Assembly (NCBI RefSeq): GCF_003149085.1
Contig: NZ_QGDT01000009.1
Location: 166,092 to 230,091 of the forward strand
Direction: 5' to 3'
Origin: Dyadobacter jejuensis
GTDB lineage: Bacteria; Bacteroidota; Bacteroidia; Cytophagales; Spirosomataceae
DNA length: 64,000 nucleotides
Shown: positions 24,475-32,370 of the stretch, piece after piece
Layout of the letters: every line of letters starts with the position of its first letter
Numbering within the stretch: the stretch's first letter is position 1
Program-made: the position numbers and the translations under genes
The notes under the pieces: generated by a model
Databases searched by the model: none
What the model was told of the DNA's origin: nothing
The model's input: the letters and a program-made list of their open reading frames with translations, nothing else

Positions 24475-24923
24475 TGCCTTAGATATTCCCAAAAAAGATC
24501 GGATCAAGGCCGAAACCTGTGAAGGGGATTATTTTTTCAGCTATAGGCCTTAGGCCCTATGCTTTAGAGCTCAAGGATCAAACGATTTTCTTGGAGGGCT
24601 TCATCTGATAAAATTAGACATACAGTCTGAATAGAAAAAAAGAAACATCTTTGACCCTTTTTGGCCGATGGCATCTTTTCGGCAATATTTTCAAAATATT
24701 CAATTTGAATTAAAATTCATTACCACATTATCCCAGCGAGATAAAATGTTTATAGACATACAAACAATGATTCGTCTATGACGATGCCGTAGGTATCGAA
24801 CATCTCAGTTACATGCTTAAGCCATGTTACTCCCCAAACTTGTTGGTTGATCCGAAAAAATTTGCTCTAAAATTCATCGTAGAGCTGACATATAGACTTA
24901 TATTTTTCCGGTTGGCACAATTA
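24475..24923. other. intergenic stretch without a convincing gene
   Basis: AT-rich sequence between tRNA-Val and the Fic gene. A minus-strand peptide (RINQQVWGVTWLKHVTEMF, near 24770-24860) looks protein-like, but it is only about 40 codons long with no continuation. It may be the remnant of a lost gene. Confidence 0.4.
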
Positions 24924-24997
24924 TGAGTTATAGAATGTCTTTCTATAACTCATTTTTTATGCTAATATTGAGGTATAGAATCAGGAGCTATACCTCA
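24924..24997 (+). promoter_or_regulatory. two matching 29-bp dyads (operator pair) before the fic gene
   Basis: The dyads at 24924-24952 and 24969-24997 have the same form: TGAG[T/G]TATAG, 9 bases, CTATA[A/C]CTCA. Their centres are 45 bases apart. The second dyad contains the AGGAG-like ribosome binding site in its spacer and ends on the A of the start codon. A -7-like TAATATTG (24963-24970) lies between them. Binding would block both transcription and ribosome access. Confidence 0.65.
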
Positions 24998-26109
24998 TGA
25001 AATGGATTTGGGAACATAAAGACTGGCCGAATTTTACTTTTGATCAAGACCGTTTTTCAAAATTTGAAATAGAATTTCATAGAAATGCGGGTCTCATTAT
25101 TGGCTCATTGTCTGGTATTACTACGGATGAGATTGATGATCTCAGGGTCGCAATTCTGAGTAATGAGGCAATTGATACCTCCAGAATTGAGGGTGAAATC
25201 CTCGATAGGGATTCGGTTCAATCCTCTATTCGTAAGAATCTGGGCTTACAAACAGACGGAAGGCGAGCAAATCCCCAAGAGGCGGGCATTTCCCAAATGT
25301 TGGTCAATCTCTACAAAACCTACTCCGAACCTTTAACACAGGAAAAGTTATTTAACTGGCATGCCATGATTGTAAATGGGCGAGCCGATCTGGAGGTGAT
25401 AGGTGGATATCGCATCCATTCAGACCCTATGCAAATAGTCTCTGGCCGGTTAGATAGGCCAAAGGTATTTTATGAAGCTCCACCGTCTTCCCGTATTCCA
25501 GAAGAAATGAAATCCTTTATTGCTTGGTACAACAAATCAACGGAGGAGGGGCTGCCGACAATGATTCATGCCGCCATTGCCCATCTGTATTTTGAACTTA
25601 TTCACCCGTTTGAAGATGGAAATGGCAGGATAGGGCGTGCAATTGCTGAAAAATCGCTAGCCTTGGCAGCAAAGCAACCTTTGGTCACTTCTTTATCCAG
25701 TGTTATTGAACTGGATAAAAAGGCTTATTATCAGGCTTTGGAAAAGGCGAACGGCTCTTTAAATATTAACGAGTGGCTTGAGTATTTTGGAACAAAGGTA
25801 CTGGAAGCCCAAAAGCATGTTCAGGAATTAATTACTTTCGTTATTGCCAAGGCAAAATTCCTGCAACAGTTTGATTCAAAACTGAATGAACGCCAGAAGA
25901 AGGTCATACTACGGATATTCCGTGCGGGTCTGGATGGTTTTCAAGGAGGCCTAAGTGCAGAAAACTATATCAGAATTACACAGACTTCCAGAGCAACGGC
26001 AACGCGTGATCTACAAGAGCTTGTAGAAATGGGTGCATTAAAACGGGAAGGTAAACTAAGGCATACGAGATATTATCTGGATAGAATAGGCGGAACACAA
26101 GCCAATTAA
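24997..26109 (+). CDS. Fic family protein with DUF4172 and C-terminal winged helix
   Basis: Fic proteins transfer AMP (or another phosphate group) to Ser, Thr or Tyr of target proteins. This 370-residue protein begins MKWIWEHKDWPNF, the DUF4172 start. It carries an inhibitory-helix motif (TSRIEGE near residue 60, the S/T-x-x-x-E-G/N type, so class II), the full catalytic motif HPFEDGNGRIGR (about 203-214), and a C-terminal helix-turn-helix (about 300-365: LNERQKKVILRIF, TQTSRATATRDLQELVEMG). Two dyads lie directly upstream, so autoregulation through this domain is plausible. The gene is more AT-rich than the neighbouring core genes and sits beside tRNA-Val and a hipA remnant, which suggests an acquired segment. 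Confidence 0.9.
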   Translation: MKWIWEHKDWPNFTFDQDRFSKFEIEFHRNAGLIIGSLSGITTDEIDDLRVAILSNEAIDTSRIEGEILDRDSVQSSIRKNLGLQTDGRRANPQEAGISQMLVNLYKTYSEPLTQEKLFNWHAMIVNGRADLEVIGGYRIHSDPMQIVSGRLDRPKVFYEAPPSSRIPEEMKSFIAWYNKSTEEGLPTMIHAAIAHLYFELIHPFEDGNGRIGRAIAEKSLALAAKQPLVTSLSSVIELDKKAYYQALEKANGSLNINEWLEYFGTKVLEAQKHVQELITFVIAKAKFLQQFDSKLNERQKKVILRIFRAGLDGFQGGLSAENYIRITQTSRATATRDLQELVEMGALKREGKLRHTRYYLDRIGGTQAN

Positions 26110-26155
26110 GGATTTGAATATTCATAGGATTGTATAGCCTAACGAAAAATGCTGC

Positions 26156-26412
26156 TCAATTAATCTTGCCCGCTATACGGTTTACATTATCCGGCATAAC
26201 ACCGAATTCTTTGGCCAATGCGTTCCATTCGGATAAGGAATCCTGAACTCGTTCAATTCTGCCTGTGGCTTCTTTTTGTGACAAATCAGCATGTTCGGCC
26301 AATTTCATTAAATCCTTAACACCTGGATTTTGGCCTTCACCGGCAACCATCATACCCGGCAACCATCATACTTTGATGTCCTGCCGGTCCTGATCAAAAA
26401 TCAATATTTCTT
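26156..26412 (-). pseudogene. remnant of a HipA-like kinase (C-terminal end only)
   Basis: The minus-strand frame GPAGHQSMMVAGEGQNP, then VKDLMKLAEHADLSQKEA, a helical tail and EFGVMPDNVNRIAGKIN resembles the C-terminal end of HipA-type Ser/Thr kinases of toxin-antitoxin systems. Only about 75 codons remain. The frame is interrupted by a 16-bp tandem duplication (26341-26356 and 26357-26372 share CGGCAACCATCATAC). No antitoxin gene is present. Assignment to HipA rests on the resemblance of the tail and is moderate. Confidence 0.45.
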
Positions 26413-26445
26413 TATTTGCAACAATGTTGCAAATAAAGAAATATT
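26403..26445. repeat. 43-bp perfect palindrome
   Basis: Two 21-bp arms (26403-26423 and 26425-26445) are perfectly complementary around a single central base. The inner part reads TTTGCAACA-A-TGTTGCAAA. It lies between the hipA remnant and the divergent reductase gene, 28 bases before the latter's start. It could be an operator, a cruciform/transcription hairpin, or the end of a lost element. Confidence 0.7.
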
Positions 26446-26473
26446 AGCTAATTTTGAATAAAATCGGGAAGAT

Positions 26474-27472
26474 ATGACCAGAAGAGCGTTCATAAAACTC
26501 GCCAGTACGGCCGCATGGGCTTTTACACCCTCAGCCCTAACTCCTAATATGACATTCTATCCTATGAAAGACCAGACAGATTTCGACGTAATTATTATTG
26601 GCGGCAGCTATGCAGGACTTTCGGCAGCCATGACTTTGGGCCGTTCCTTACGGAGCGTGATGATCATCGACAGCGGTAATCCCTGCAATAAACAAACGCC
26701 ACATTCGCATAACTTCATAACTCAAGATGGAGAAAAACCACATGTTATAGCCGAAAGGGCGAGGACACAGGTTTTGAAATACCAGACGGTAGTGTATTTG
26801 AAGGGGCTTGTGGTGCATGCTGCAAAAGAGGGAAATGGCTTTAGGATTGTCACCCAAAAAGGGGAGACATTCGAGTCCAAGAAATTACTTTTCGCAACAG
26901 GGATAAAAGACCAAATGCCCGATATAGACGGCTTTGCTGACTGCTGGGGAATATCGGTAGTGCATTGCCCCTACTGCCACGGATACGAGATACGCAATCA
27001 GAAAACGGGGATCATGGCCAACGGACAGCGGGCTTTTCATTTGGCCTCATTGGTTCGTAACCTCACCCCAGACCTCACCATTTTAACCTCGGGCAAGGCC
27101 GACTTTACAGAGGAACAGCTTTTAAAATTGGACAAGAACGGTGTCACGATTATTGAAAATCCGATTTCAGGAATCGATCACCAAAACGGGTATATACGGC
27201 AGGTGGTATTTGACAATGGCAGCAAGGAAAACTTCACGGCCGCCTATGCCGCGGTACCTTTCGTGCAACATTCCGACTTACCCGCCTCCCTGGGCTGTGA
27301 ACTTACCGAACAAGGCTTACTCCAAGTAGATATGTTTCAGAAAACGACCGTCTCTGGTGTTTTTGCCTGTGGCGACAATGCGAACCCCATGCGTTCGGTA
27401 GCCTTTGCCGTATCGAGCGGTACCATGGCCGGGGCTAAAATAAACATGGAATTGACAGAAGAAATCTTTTAA
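26474..27472 (+). CDS. thioredoxin-reductase-like FAD/NAD(P) oxidoreductase
   Basis: This 332-residue flavoprotein has a dinucleotide-binding motif VIIIGGSYAGLSAA (about residue 40) and the redox pair CPYC in VVHCPYCHGYEIRNQ. The FAD-closing motif VFACGDNANPMRSVAFAVSSG is near the C-terminus. The second pyridine-nucleotide fold is weak (TGIMANGQRAFHLASL instead of a clear GxGxxA), as in the thioredoxin-reductase-like group that includes GliT/HlmI relatives. The first 25 residues (MTRRAFIKLASTAAWAF) look like a Tat-like leader but could be skipped by starting at the later Met residues. A small gene follows after 10 bases. Confidence 0.8.
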   Translation: MTRRAFIKLASTAAWAFTPSALTPNMTFYPMKDQTDFDVIIIGGSYAGLSAAMTLGRSLRSVMIIDSGNPCNKQTPHSHNFITQDGEKPHVIAERARTQVLKYQTVVYLKGLVVHAAKEGNGFRIVTQKGETFESKKLLFATGIKDQMPDIDGFADCWGISVVHCPYCHGYEIRNQKTGIMANGQRAFHLASLVRNLTPDLTILTSGKADFTEEQLLKLDKNGVTIIENPISGIDHQNGYIRQVVFDNGSKENFTAAYAAVPFVQHSDLPASLGCELTEQGLLQVDMFQKTTVSGVFACGDNANPMRSVAFAVSSGTMAGAKINMELTEEIF

Positions 27473-27482
27473 GAAAAGAAAT

Positions 27483-27728
27483 ATGATCCAGGTATTTATA
27501 ACAGACCTAAGAGACCCCTCCCAAGCCAACACTTTGTTGGATACGCTTGAAGCCTCGCTGGAGGGGCTAAAAATCAATTTTGACTTTAGCGACACGAATC
27601 AACCATTTCCATGCGGACATACCATACTTCGAACCGAAGGGGACGACATCCATACGGAAAAGCTCCTCTACATTCTTAATAAATCGGGAGTCGCTTGCAG
27701 CCCTCTAGAGGAAAGAGTTTGCTACTAA
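27483..27728 (+). CDS. small hypothetical protein
   Basis: This 81-residue protein starts MIQVFITDLRDPSQANTLLDTLEASLEG, followed by KINFDFSDTN and a C-terminal helix with two Cys (GVACSPLEERVCY). The order beta-helix-beta-beta-helix suggests a ferredoxin-like fold, similar to short Bacteroidota proteins of unknown function with VFKTDV-type starts. It is probably co-transcribed with the upstream reductase. Confidence 0.6.
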   Translation: MIQVFITDLRDPSQANTLLDTLEASLEGLKINFDFSDTNQPFPCGHTILRTEGDDIHTEKLLYILNKSGVACSPLEERVCY

Positions 27729-27809
27729 ACACTGTATAATACTGCTAAATGATGCCCGCCCCTCACGAGCCCTAGAAATAGGACGTAAGGAGCGGCCCCT
27801 TCTTAGGCC

Positions 27810-29234
27810 TTAAGGCTTAATCGTGACGATCACCCTTTTATAGCTTGTCATGGCCGGAGTACCTTTATCCGAAACCTTCAATATAAAATGGGCGGTTTCT
27901 TCTTTGGATACTTTAGGAGCTTTTACATTAACCCGGTACACATTTTCAGCCCCAACGTTGATTGGCGACCCTTTATACGTCCCCGCTTCGGGATAGTGAA
28001 ACCACAGAAAGCTTAGGTTATCGCCATCGGGATCCTTGCTATCGATGGCGTTTAATAGAAAGCTCTCTCCAGACTTTACCGTCAGCCGATCGGCATGGGC
28101 CAATACCGGCACAGGGGCATGGTTTGCCTCAGCGTAGGGCTGGGTACACCAGTCCATACGGGCTGCAAAGTCATTTTGAAAATCATCTCTCCATCGCCAT
28201 AACGTCACTTTATCATTTTTAAAAATTGAGGTATCCCGTTTTACCGAGCGACCATACGCACTGGGCCGATAGGGGCTATAACTATCGGCAGCGTTGGTCC
28301 ATATGGCCCGAGTCTCCGGCTGAATGGGCACGATAGAGCTCCCATCTTTGACCTTCGAAAAATCGGGAATATAATGCTCGTACCGACCACCCCATCCCCC
28401 CCATTCGGGATGTTCGGATTCGTTGAGTCCATTAGGGATAAGCGACAAAAATGCGGGCGTATCCCCCTCCACACCCCAAGCCACATCGGGATATACCGCC
28501 CCCAATGGGCCATGATTTTGCTGTATGTTTTTGGCAATCCAGTCGTTGCTGATGCTAGAGTTATCTATACCCGCCACAACACTATTGACACCCGACCAGG
28601 TCGCCTGGCCATAGTCATCCCCTGGGCTAACGATATAAAAAAGCTGGGGGAATTTAGTTCTAAGCCAAGCCCCGCTGTCGTCCTGATCGGAAATGGTGTA
28701 CACCCGCAGCTTCGAAACCAACCTTTGCACCTCCGACGCCGTTTTAGTTTTTTCTATTTTATAAAGCGCTTGGGCGAGGGTATTCACCCCTCCCCATACC
28801 GACACCCATAGGGGCCGCTCGTCGTCGTCTTCGAGGATTTTGATGATCCAGTCGGAGCCTTCCGAATCCTTCCCCTCCCCTACTCCTTTCATTCCATAAA
28901 CAGGAAGTCCCTTTTTAATGAGCCCTAACACCGACTCTGACGATGGGAAGTCTGGGCTGTGCTTTAACAAATTAGGCTGAACTTTGCCGTAAGCATGGAC
29001 GATCTTCTGGATGGACTCGGGATGTATAGACGACTGCAACCAACAGGAGGTAGTGGCGACGATCCCTTTGAGCTCGATTTCGTTGGAATATAACAGCAGA
29101 CGCACAAACGACTGGCTATCATCCGGATCGGCTTCTATATCGGAGAGTATGATCACTCTGTTCTTATGGGCCGCCTGGCCCATAAGGCCTCCAGAGCACA
29201 CCAATAACATAATAAGAATAAAAATGGGTTTCAT
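27810..29234 (-). CDS. secreted DUF1593 (nucleoside-hydrolase-like) protein
   Basis: This 474-residue protein has a signal peptide (to about GLMGQ). The N-terminal domain (residues 25-330) starts RVIILSDIEADPDDSQSFVRLLLY, a DUF1593 signature related to the Asp-cluster of inosine-uridine nucleoside hydrolases. The C-terminal domain (about 380-474: DSKDPDGDNLSFLWFHYPEAG, ending RVIVTIKP) is a beta-sandwich module commonly paired with it. Such proteins are usually associated with carbohydrate utilisation, but the substrate is not established. Single gene. Confidence 0.85.
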   Translation of the reverse strand: MKPIFILIMLLVCSGGLMGQAAHKNRVIILSDIEADPDDSQSFVRLLLYSNEIELKGIVATTSCWLQSSIHPESIQKIVHAYGKVQPNLLKHSPDFPSSESVLGLIKKGLPVYGMKGVGEGKDSEGSDWIIKILEDDDERPLWVSVWGGVNTLAQALYKIEKTKTASEVQRLVSKLRVYTISDQDDSGAWLRTKFPQLFYIVSPGDDYGQATWSGVNSVVAGIDNSSISNDWIAKNIQQNHGPLGAVYPDVAWGVEGDTPAFLSLIPNGLNESEHPEWGGWGGRYEHYIPDFSKVKDGSSIVPIQPETRAIWTNAADSYSPYRPSAYGRSVKRDTSIFKNDKVTLWRWRDDFQNDFAARMDWCTQPYAEANHAPVPVLAHADRLTVKSGESFLLNAIDSKDPDGDNLSFLWFHYPEAGTYKGSPINVGAENVYRVNVKAPKVSKEETAHFILKVSDKGTPAMTSYKRVIVTIKP

Positions 29235-29551
29235 GAGGGACTATTCTTGTATTTGTCGTTTAAAAACATAAATTTATTCCTATTATCAGATTAAAACTAT
29301 CGATAATTTGACCTAAACAGGTTGTATTATGATCGATCCATTGCGGGGAATTGCCTAGCTGTTGAGGATTATAGCCCCCAATCAAAAAATATTGATACCA
29401 CGCAAAAGCAACCTCCCGACACTACCCTTCGTACATGTTATATCAGCCCTCCAGTATTATTCCCTTCCGTTCCCTTTGCTAACAACCGTCTGAACACGCC
29501 GAAAAGGACATCAAAAAGGAGTAGGCAAAACACTATAACTATACATACGAA
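29235..29551. other. intergenic stretch between divergent genes
   Basis: I see no coding sequence or RNA gene here. It presumably holds the promoters of the DUF1593 gene and the following lipoprotein gene. Confidence 0.5.
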
Positions 29552-30427
29552 ATGATGAATCTAAAAATCCTAGCTTCCATGGTCGTACTTGGCCTGTTTG
29601 CAACTTCCTGCAACGACCACAATAACGACCCTATGAGCCCGCTGATGTTGAACATTACAGGACTCGAAGATTTGGGTGCAGACTTCAGATACGAAGGTTG
29701 GCTGATCGTTAATGGAGCCCCCGTATCCACCGGCACTTTCTCTGTAAATTCGAGTGGAACTCCTTCTAGTACCTCGTTTTCGATGCTTACCGCCAACCTT
29801 ACCGGGGCCACCAAGTTTGTGTTGACCATAGAACCCTATCCCGACAGCGACCCCACCCCCTCTGCTACACATTTACTGGCCGGTGACTTTACGGGCACTA
29901 CGGCTCCTCTTTCAATAGGCGCACCTGAAGCTTTGAATAATGACTTTACGGCGGCGACTGGGAAATACATCCTGGCCACCCCCTCTAATGGGGATAATAC
30001 CGATGAAAACAGTGGGATATGGTTTTTAGGCAGCCTCCCTCCCACGGCGGGGCTAGTACTCCCCACCCTGCCAGCTGGCTGGAAATATGAAGGCTGGGCC
30101 GTTATAGGAGGCACGCCCGTCACCAGTGGCACTTTCCTAACTCCTATGGGAGCCGACGAGTTCAACGGCTTCAGCGGACCTAGTGCTACGCCACCATTTC
30201 CAGGGGAGGATTTCCTTGTCAACGCCCCAACGGGGGTAACCTTCCCCACCGACCTGTCGGGTGGTAAGGTCGTGGTGAGTATAGAACCCTTTCCCGACAA
30301 CAGCCCCGCCCCCTTTCTGCTAAAACCCCTGCTGGCCGACGTACCTGCCGGAGCCATGGACCACGTCGTCTATAACATGAACAATATCATTGCCAGCAAC
30401 GCGCCTACTGGCACGGCTACTCGGTAA
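29552..30427 (+). CDS. lipoprotein with two RskA-like beta domains
   Basis: This 291-residue lipoprotein has a lipobox (LFATSC) with the Cys near residue 20. The mature part is an internal duplication: YEGWLIVNGAPVSTGTFSV with FVLTIEPYPDSDPTPSATHLL, then YEGWAVIGGTPVTSGTF with VVVSIEPFPDNSPAPFLLKPL. This GxxxVxxGTF/EP-D-P-P pattern resembles the C-terminal domain of anti-sigma-K (RskA-like) factors, here exported and anchored in the outer membrane. Function unknown. A strong terminator follows. Confidence 0.75.
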   Translation: MMNLKILASMVVLGLFATSCNDHNNDPMSPLMLNITGLEDLGADFRYEGWLIVNGAPVSTGTFSVNSSGTPSSTSFSMLTANLTGATKFVLTIEPYPDSDPTPSATHLLAGDFTGTTAPLSIGAPEALNNDFTAATGKYILATPSNGDNTDENSGIWFLGSLPPTAGLVLPTLPAGWKYEGWAVIGGTPVTSGTFLTPMGADEFNGFSGPSATPPFPGEDFLVNAPTGVTFPTDLSGGKVVVSIEPFPDNSPAPFLLKPLLADVPAGAMDHVVYNMNNIIASNAPTGTATR

Positions 30428-30437
30428 TGGTTATACG

Positions 30438-30491
30438 CCAGGTTCGCATTCCGCACCCTTTGCGAATACGGATTGCGAACCTGGGATTTTT
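30438..30491 (+). terminator. terminator after the lipoprotein gene
   Basis: The arms CCAGGTTCGCATTCCG and CGGATTGCGAACCTGG pair with a single mismatch and are followed by ATTTTT. Confidence 0.8.
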
Positions 30492-30499
30492 GAGATGGG

Positions 30500-31060
30500 T
30501 TATATTTTGATTAGCTTTTCGACCCGCCCATGCCCCTTGCCTGTGAGCTTCAGAAGGTGGGTTCTAGCCCTAAAACTATGTAAAAGAATCGATATAGTAG
30601 TCGGTTGACTAGAAATACTGCTCCTTACCTCCGCCGCCCCATTAAGATCAAAAAGCTCCCACGGCCAATTTTGCCCCGACACTAAGTCCAGCCTCACTTC
30701 CACACTAGCCGGATTGGGGCAAAGCTGCATGGTTTACCCTTCAAAGTAGATGACTCTGAAGGTCCTCTAGTTGTTGGGCTTTAAAGTGTATCTCCCACCG
30801 TTGTTCGGCCTTAAGGAATTTTTAGGAATTATAATCTCTGTCAATTTATTACTTGGTAATCGCTACCGTATCCATATAGGCCGATAGTGCCTTTGGCATA
30901 GTTGATGCATTTTGGAAAATACTCTACCCATTTTATGTCCTTAAAAAACCCGAACCGTAGGCTACTGGATTAAAATATTCTTCAAAATGGCCCCCTACAG
31001 CGTTCCCGTTTTTCCGCTCGGTCAATAAATCTTTATATTGCGCCATGGAGAGCCCAGCAG
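30500..31060 (-). pseudogene. decayed gene for a T9SS-exported protein
   Basis: The last open frame (30500-30730) encodes LCPNPASVEVRLDLVSGQ, WELFDLNGAAEV and an end GRVEKLIKI, the layout of a type IX C-terminal sorting domain. Further upstream, in shifted frames, are AEQRWEIHFKAQQLEDLQSH, KWVEYFPKCINYAKGTIGLYG and YKDLLTERKNGNAVGGHF. Stops and frameshifts (one at a T/A run near 30950) break it, and no start is left. Confidence 0.5.
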
Positions 31061-31201
31061 AACTTCAAAAAAGCAAAATCAGTATTATTCGAAGCATCAC
31101 TAGAATTTATCCAAAGTTATTACTTTTGAATAAAAAACACGCTCTACACCATCGATCAACGATTTTCTCTCCTATTATACCGATTAGAAATATCCCCTTA
31201 C

Positions 31202-31843
31202 ATGATTTCACATCAAAAAAGTTCTAAAACCCTGGCCATTGGCCTGGCCAGTTTAGCCGGGTTCGTCGACGCCCTTGGTTTTTTAAATCTGGGTGGAGTC
31301 TTTGTCTCATTTATGAGTGGTAACTCCACCCGCTTCGCCGTTGGGGTCACTTCCGAACTGCCCCTTAAAATCACCTTGATTCCCTTAGGAATTATTGCCC
31401 TGTTTGTAGCTGGGGTAATGGCCGGGCGAGCTATTCGGCATTATTTCCCCAAAAGGCCTTCCACTGCAGTGATGGTGTTTATCTCAGCTGCCCTCACCGT
31501 CTCCAGCATCATTCATGGTTCCAGACTGACCCTACTCGACCTCCCCCTGATGGCCATCGCTATGGGAGCCGCTAATAATGTATTTTTTAGGGAAGGGGAA
31601 GTGAGCGTCGGCGTCACCTATATGACGGGCACCCTTGTAAAACTAGGACAACGACTGGCCGGAAAGCTATTAGGAGAAAAAGAACAGGAGTGGCTACCCT
31701 ATTTCCTTTTATGGATGGGCTTGGTTGCCGGTGCAACTTTGGGTTCATTTACCTATACCCACTGGGGGCTTCATGCCCTTTGGATTGGGGTAGCACTATG
31801 CCTAGCCCTAACGCAATTCTGCGCTTGGATTGAAAACAAGTAA
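31202..31843 (+). CDS. YoaK family (DUF1275) membrane protein
   Basis: This 213-residue membrane protein has about six hydrophobic segments. The DUF1275 signature is clear: LAGFVDALGFLNLGGVFVSFMSGNSTR near the start, MAIAMGAANNVFFREGEVSVGVTYMTGTLVKLG in the middle, and GATLGSFTYTHWG late. The family is thought to be transporters, but substrates are not known. Single gene. Confidence 0.9.
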   Translation: MISHQKSSKTLAIGLASLAGFVDALGFLNLGGVFVSFMSGNSTRFAVGVTSELPLKITLIPLGIIALFVAGVMAGRAIRHYFPKRPSTAVMVFISAALTVSSIIHGSRLTLLDLPLMAIAMGAANNVFFREGEVSVGVTYMTGTLVKLGQRLAGKLLGEKEQEWLPYFLLWMGLVAGATLGSFTYTHWGLHALWIGVALCLALTQFCAWIENK

Positions 31844-32370
31844 CGCAACTAAAGGGTCAAAACCGGGAATCAACTAGCATTTAGTTACTTTGAGACGACT
31901 TAGAGGCCCAAACCTCTAACCGCAATAAGTAAAAGCCACAATCACTATCCAAGATTTACGAATCTATTTAGACATGCAGTGCATCTATTCTAATTCTAAT
32001 GGATGGGAATGGTGTCGATCCAATGCTGAGCAAATCCGTCTGACAGCTGCACAGGGCCATCTGAGCGGCCGTCACACCCCTTTGGCACCCCATATCAATC
32101 CAACGGCATATATTTCTTCTGTTACTTTTTTGTTAAGCTATAAATGGGTGATTATTGCCATTATGGCCCAGAATACCATTTCTGAGCTTATCTCGAGAAG
32201 GGTCGCCCCTTAAACTTTACCTTCCATAACAATAAATTAATGGCTTGAAACTTGATAAATGGTTAGCATTTGTTAATTTTATCGTAAACAAATAGCTCAT
32301 AATCAATTTAAAGGCATGATTGGTATAATATTTGTTAACATCAGAAGCCCACAAAAATCTCACCATTTGA
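31844..32370 (+). other. leader region of the SusC/SusD operon
   Basis: 527 bases without a convincing gene; a short frame at 31974-32213 has no protein-like composition. The last 150 bases are AT-rich with TATTTG-like elements (near 32329) and probably contain the operon promoter. No operator like those before the mannitol-dehydrogenase-family gene is present. Confidence 0.4.

Noticed and set aside
31974..32213. 79-codon plus-strand frame upstream of the SusC gene
   Set aside because: Low-complexity, unprotein-like composition and no RBS; treated as leader sequence.
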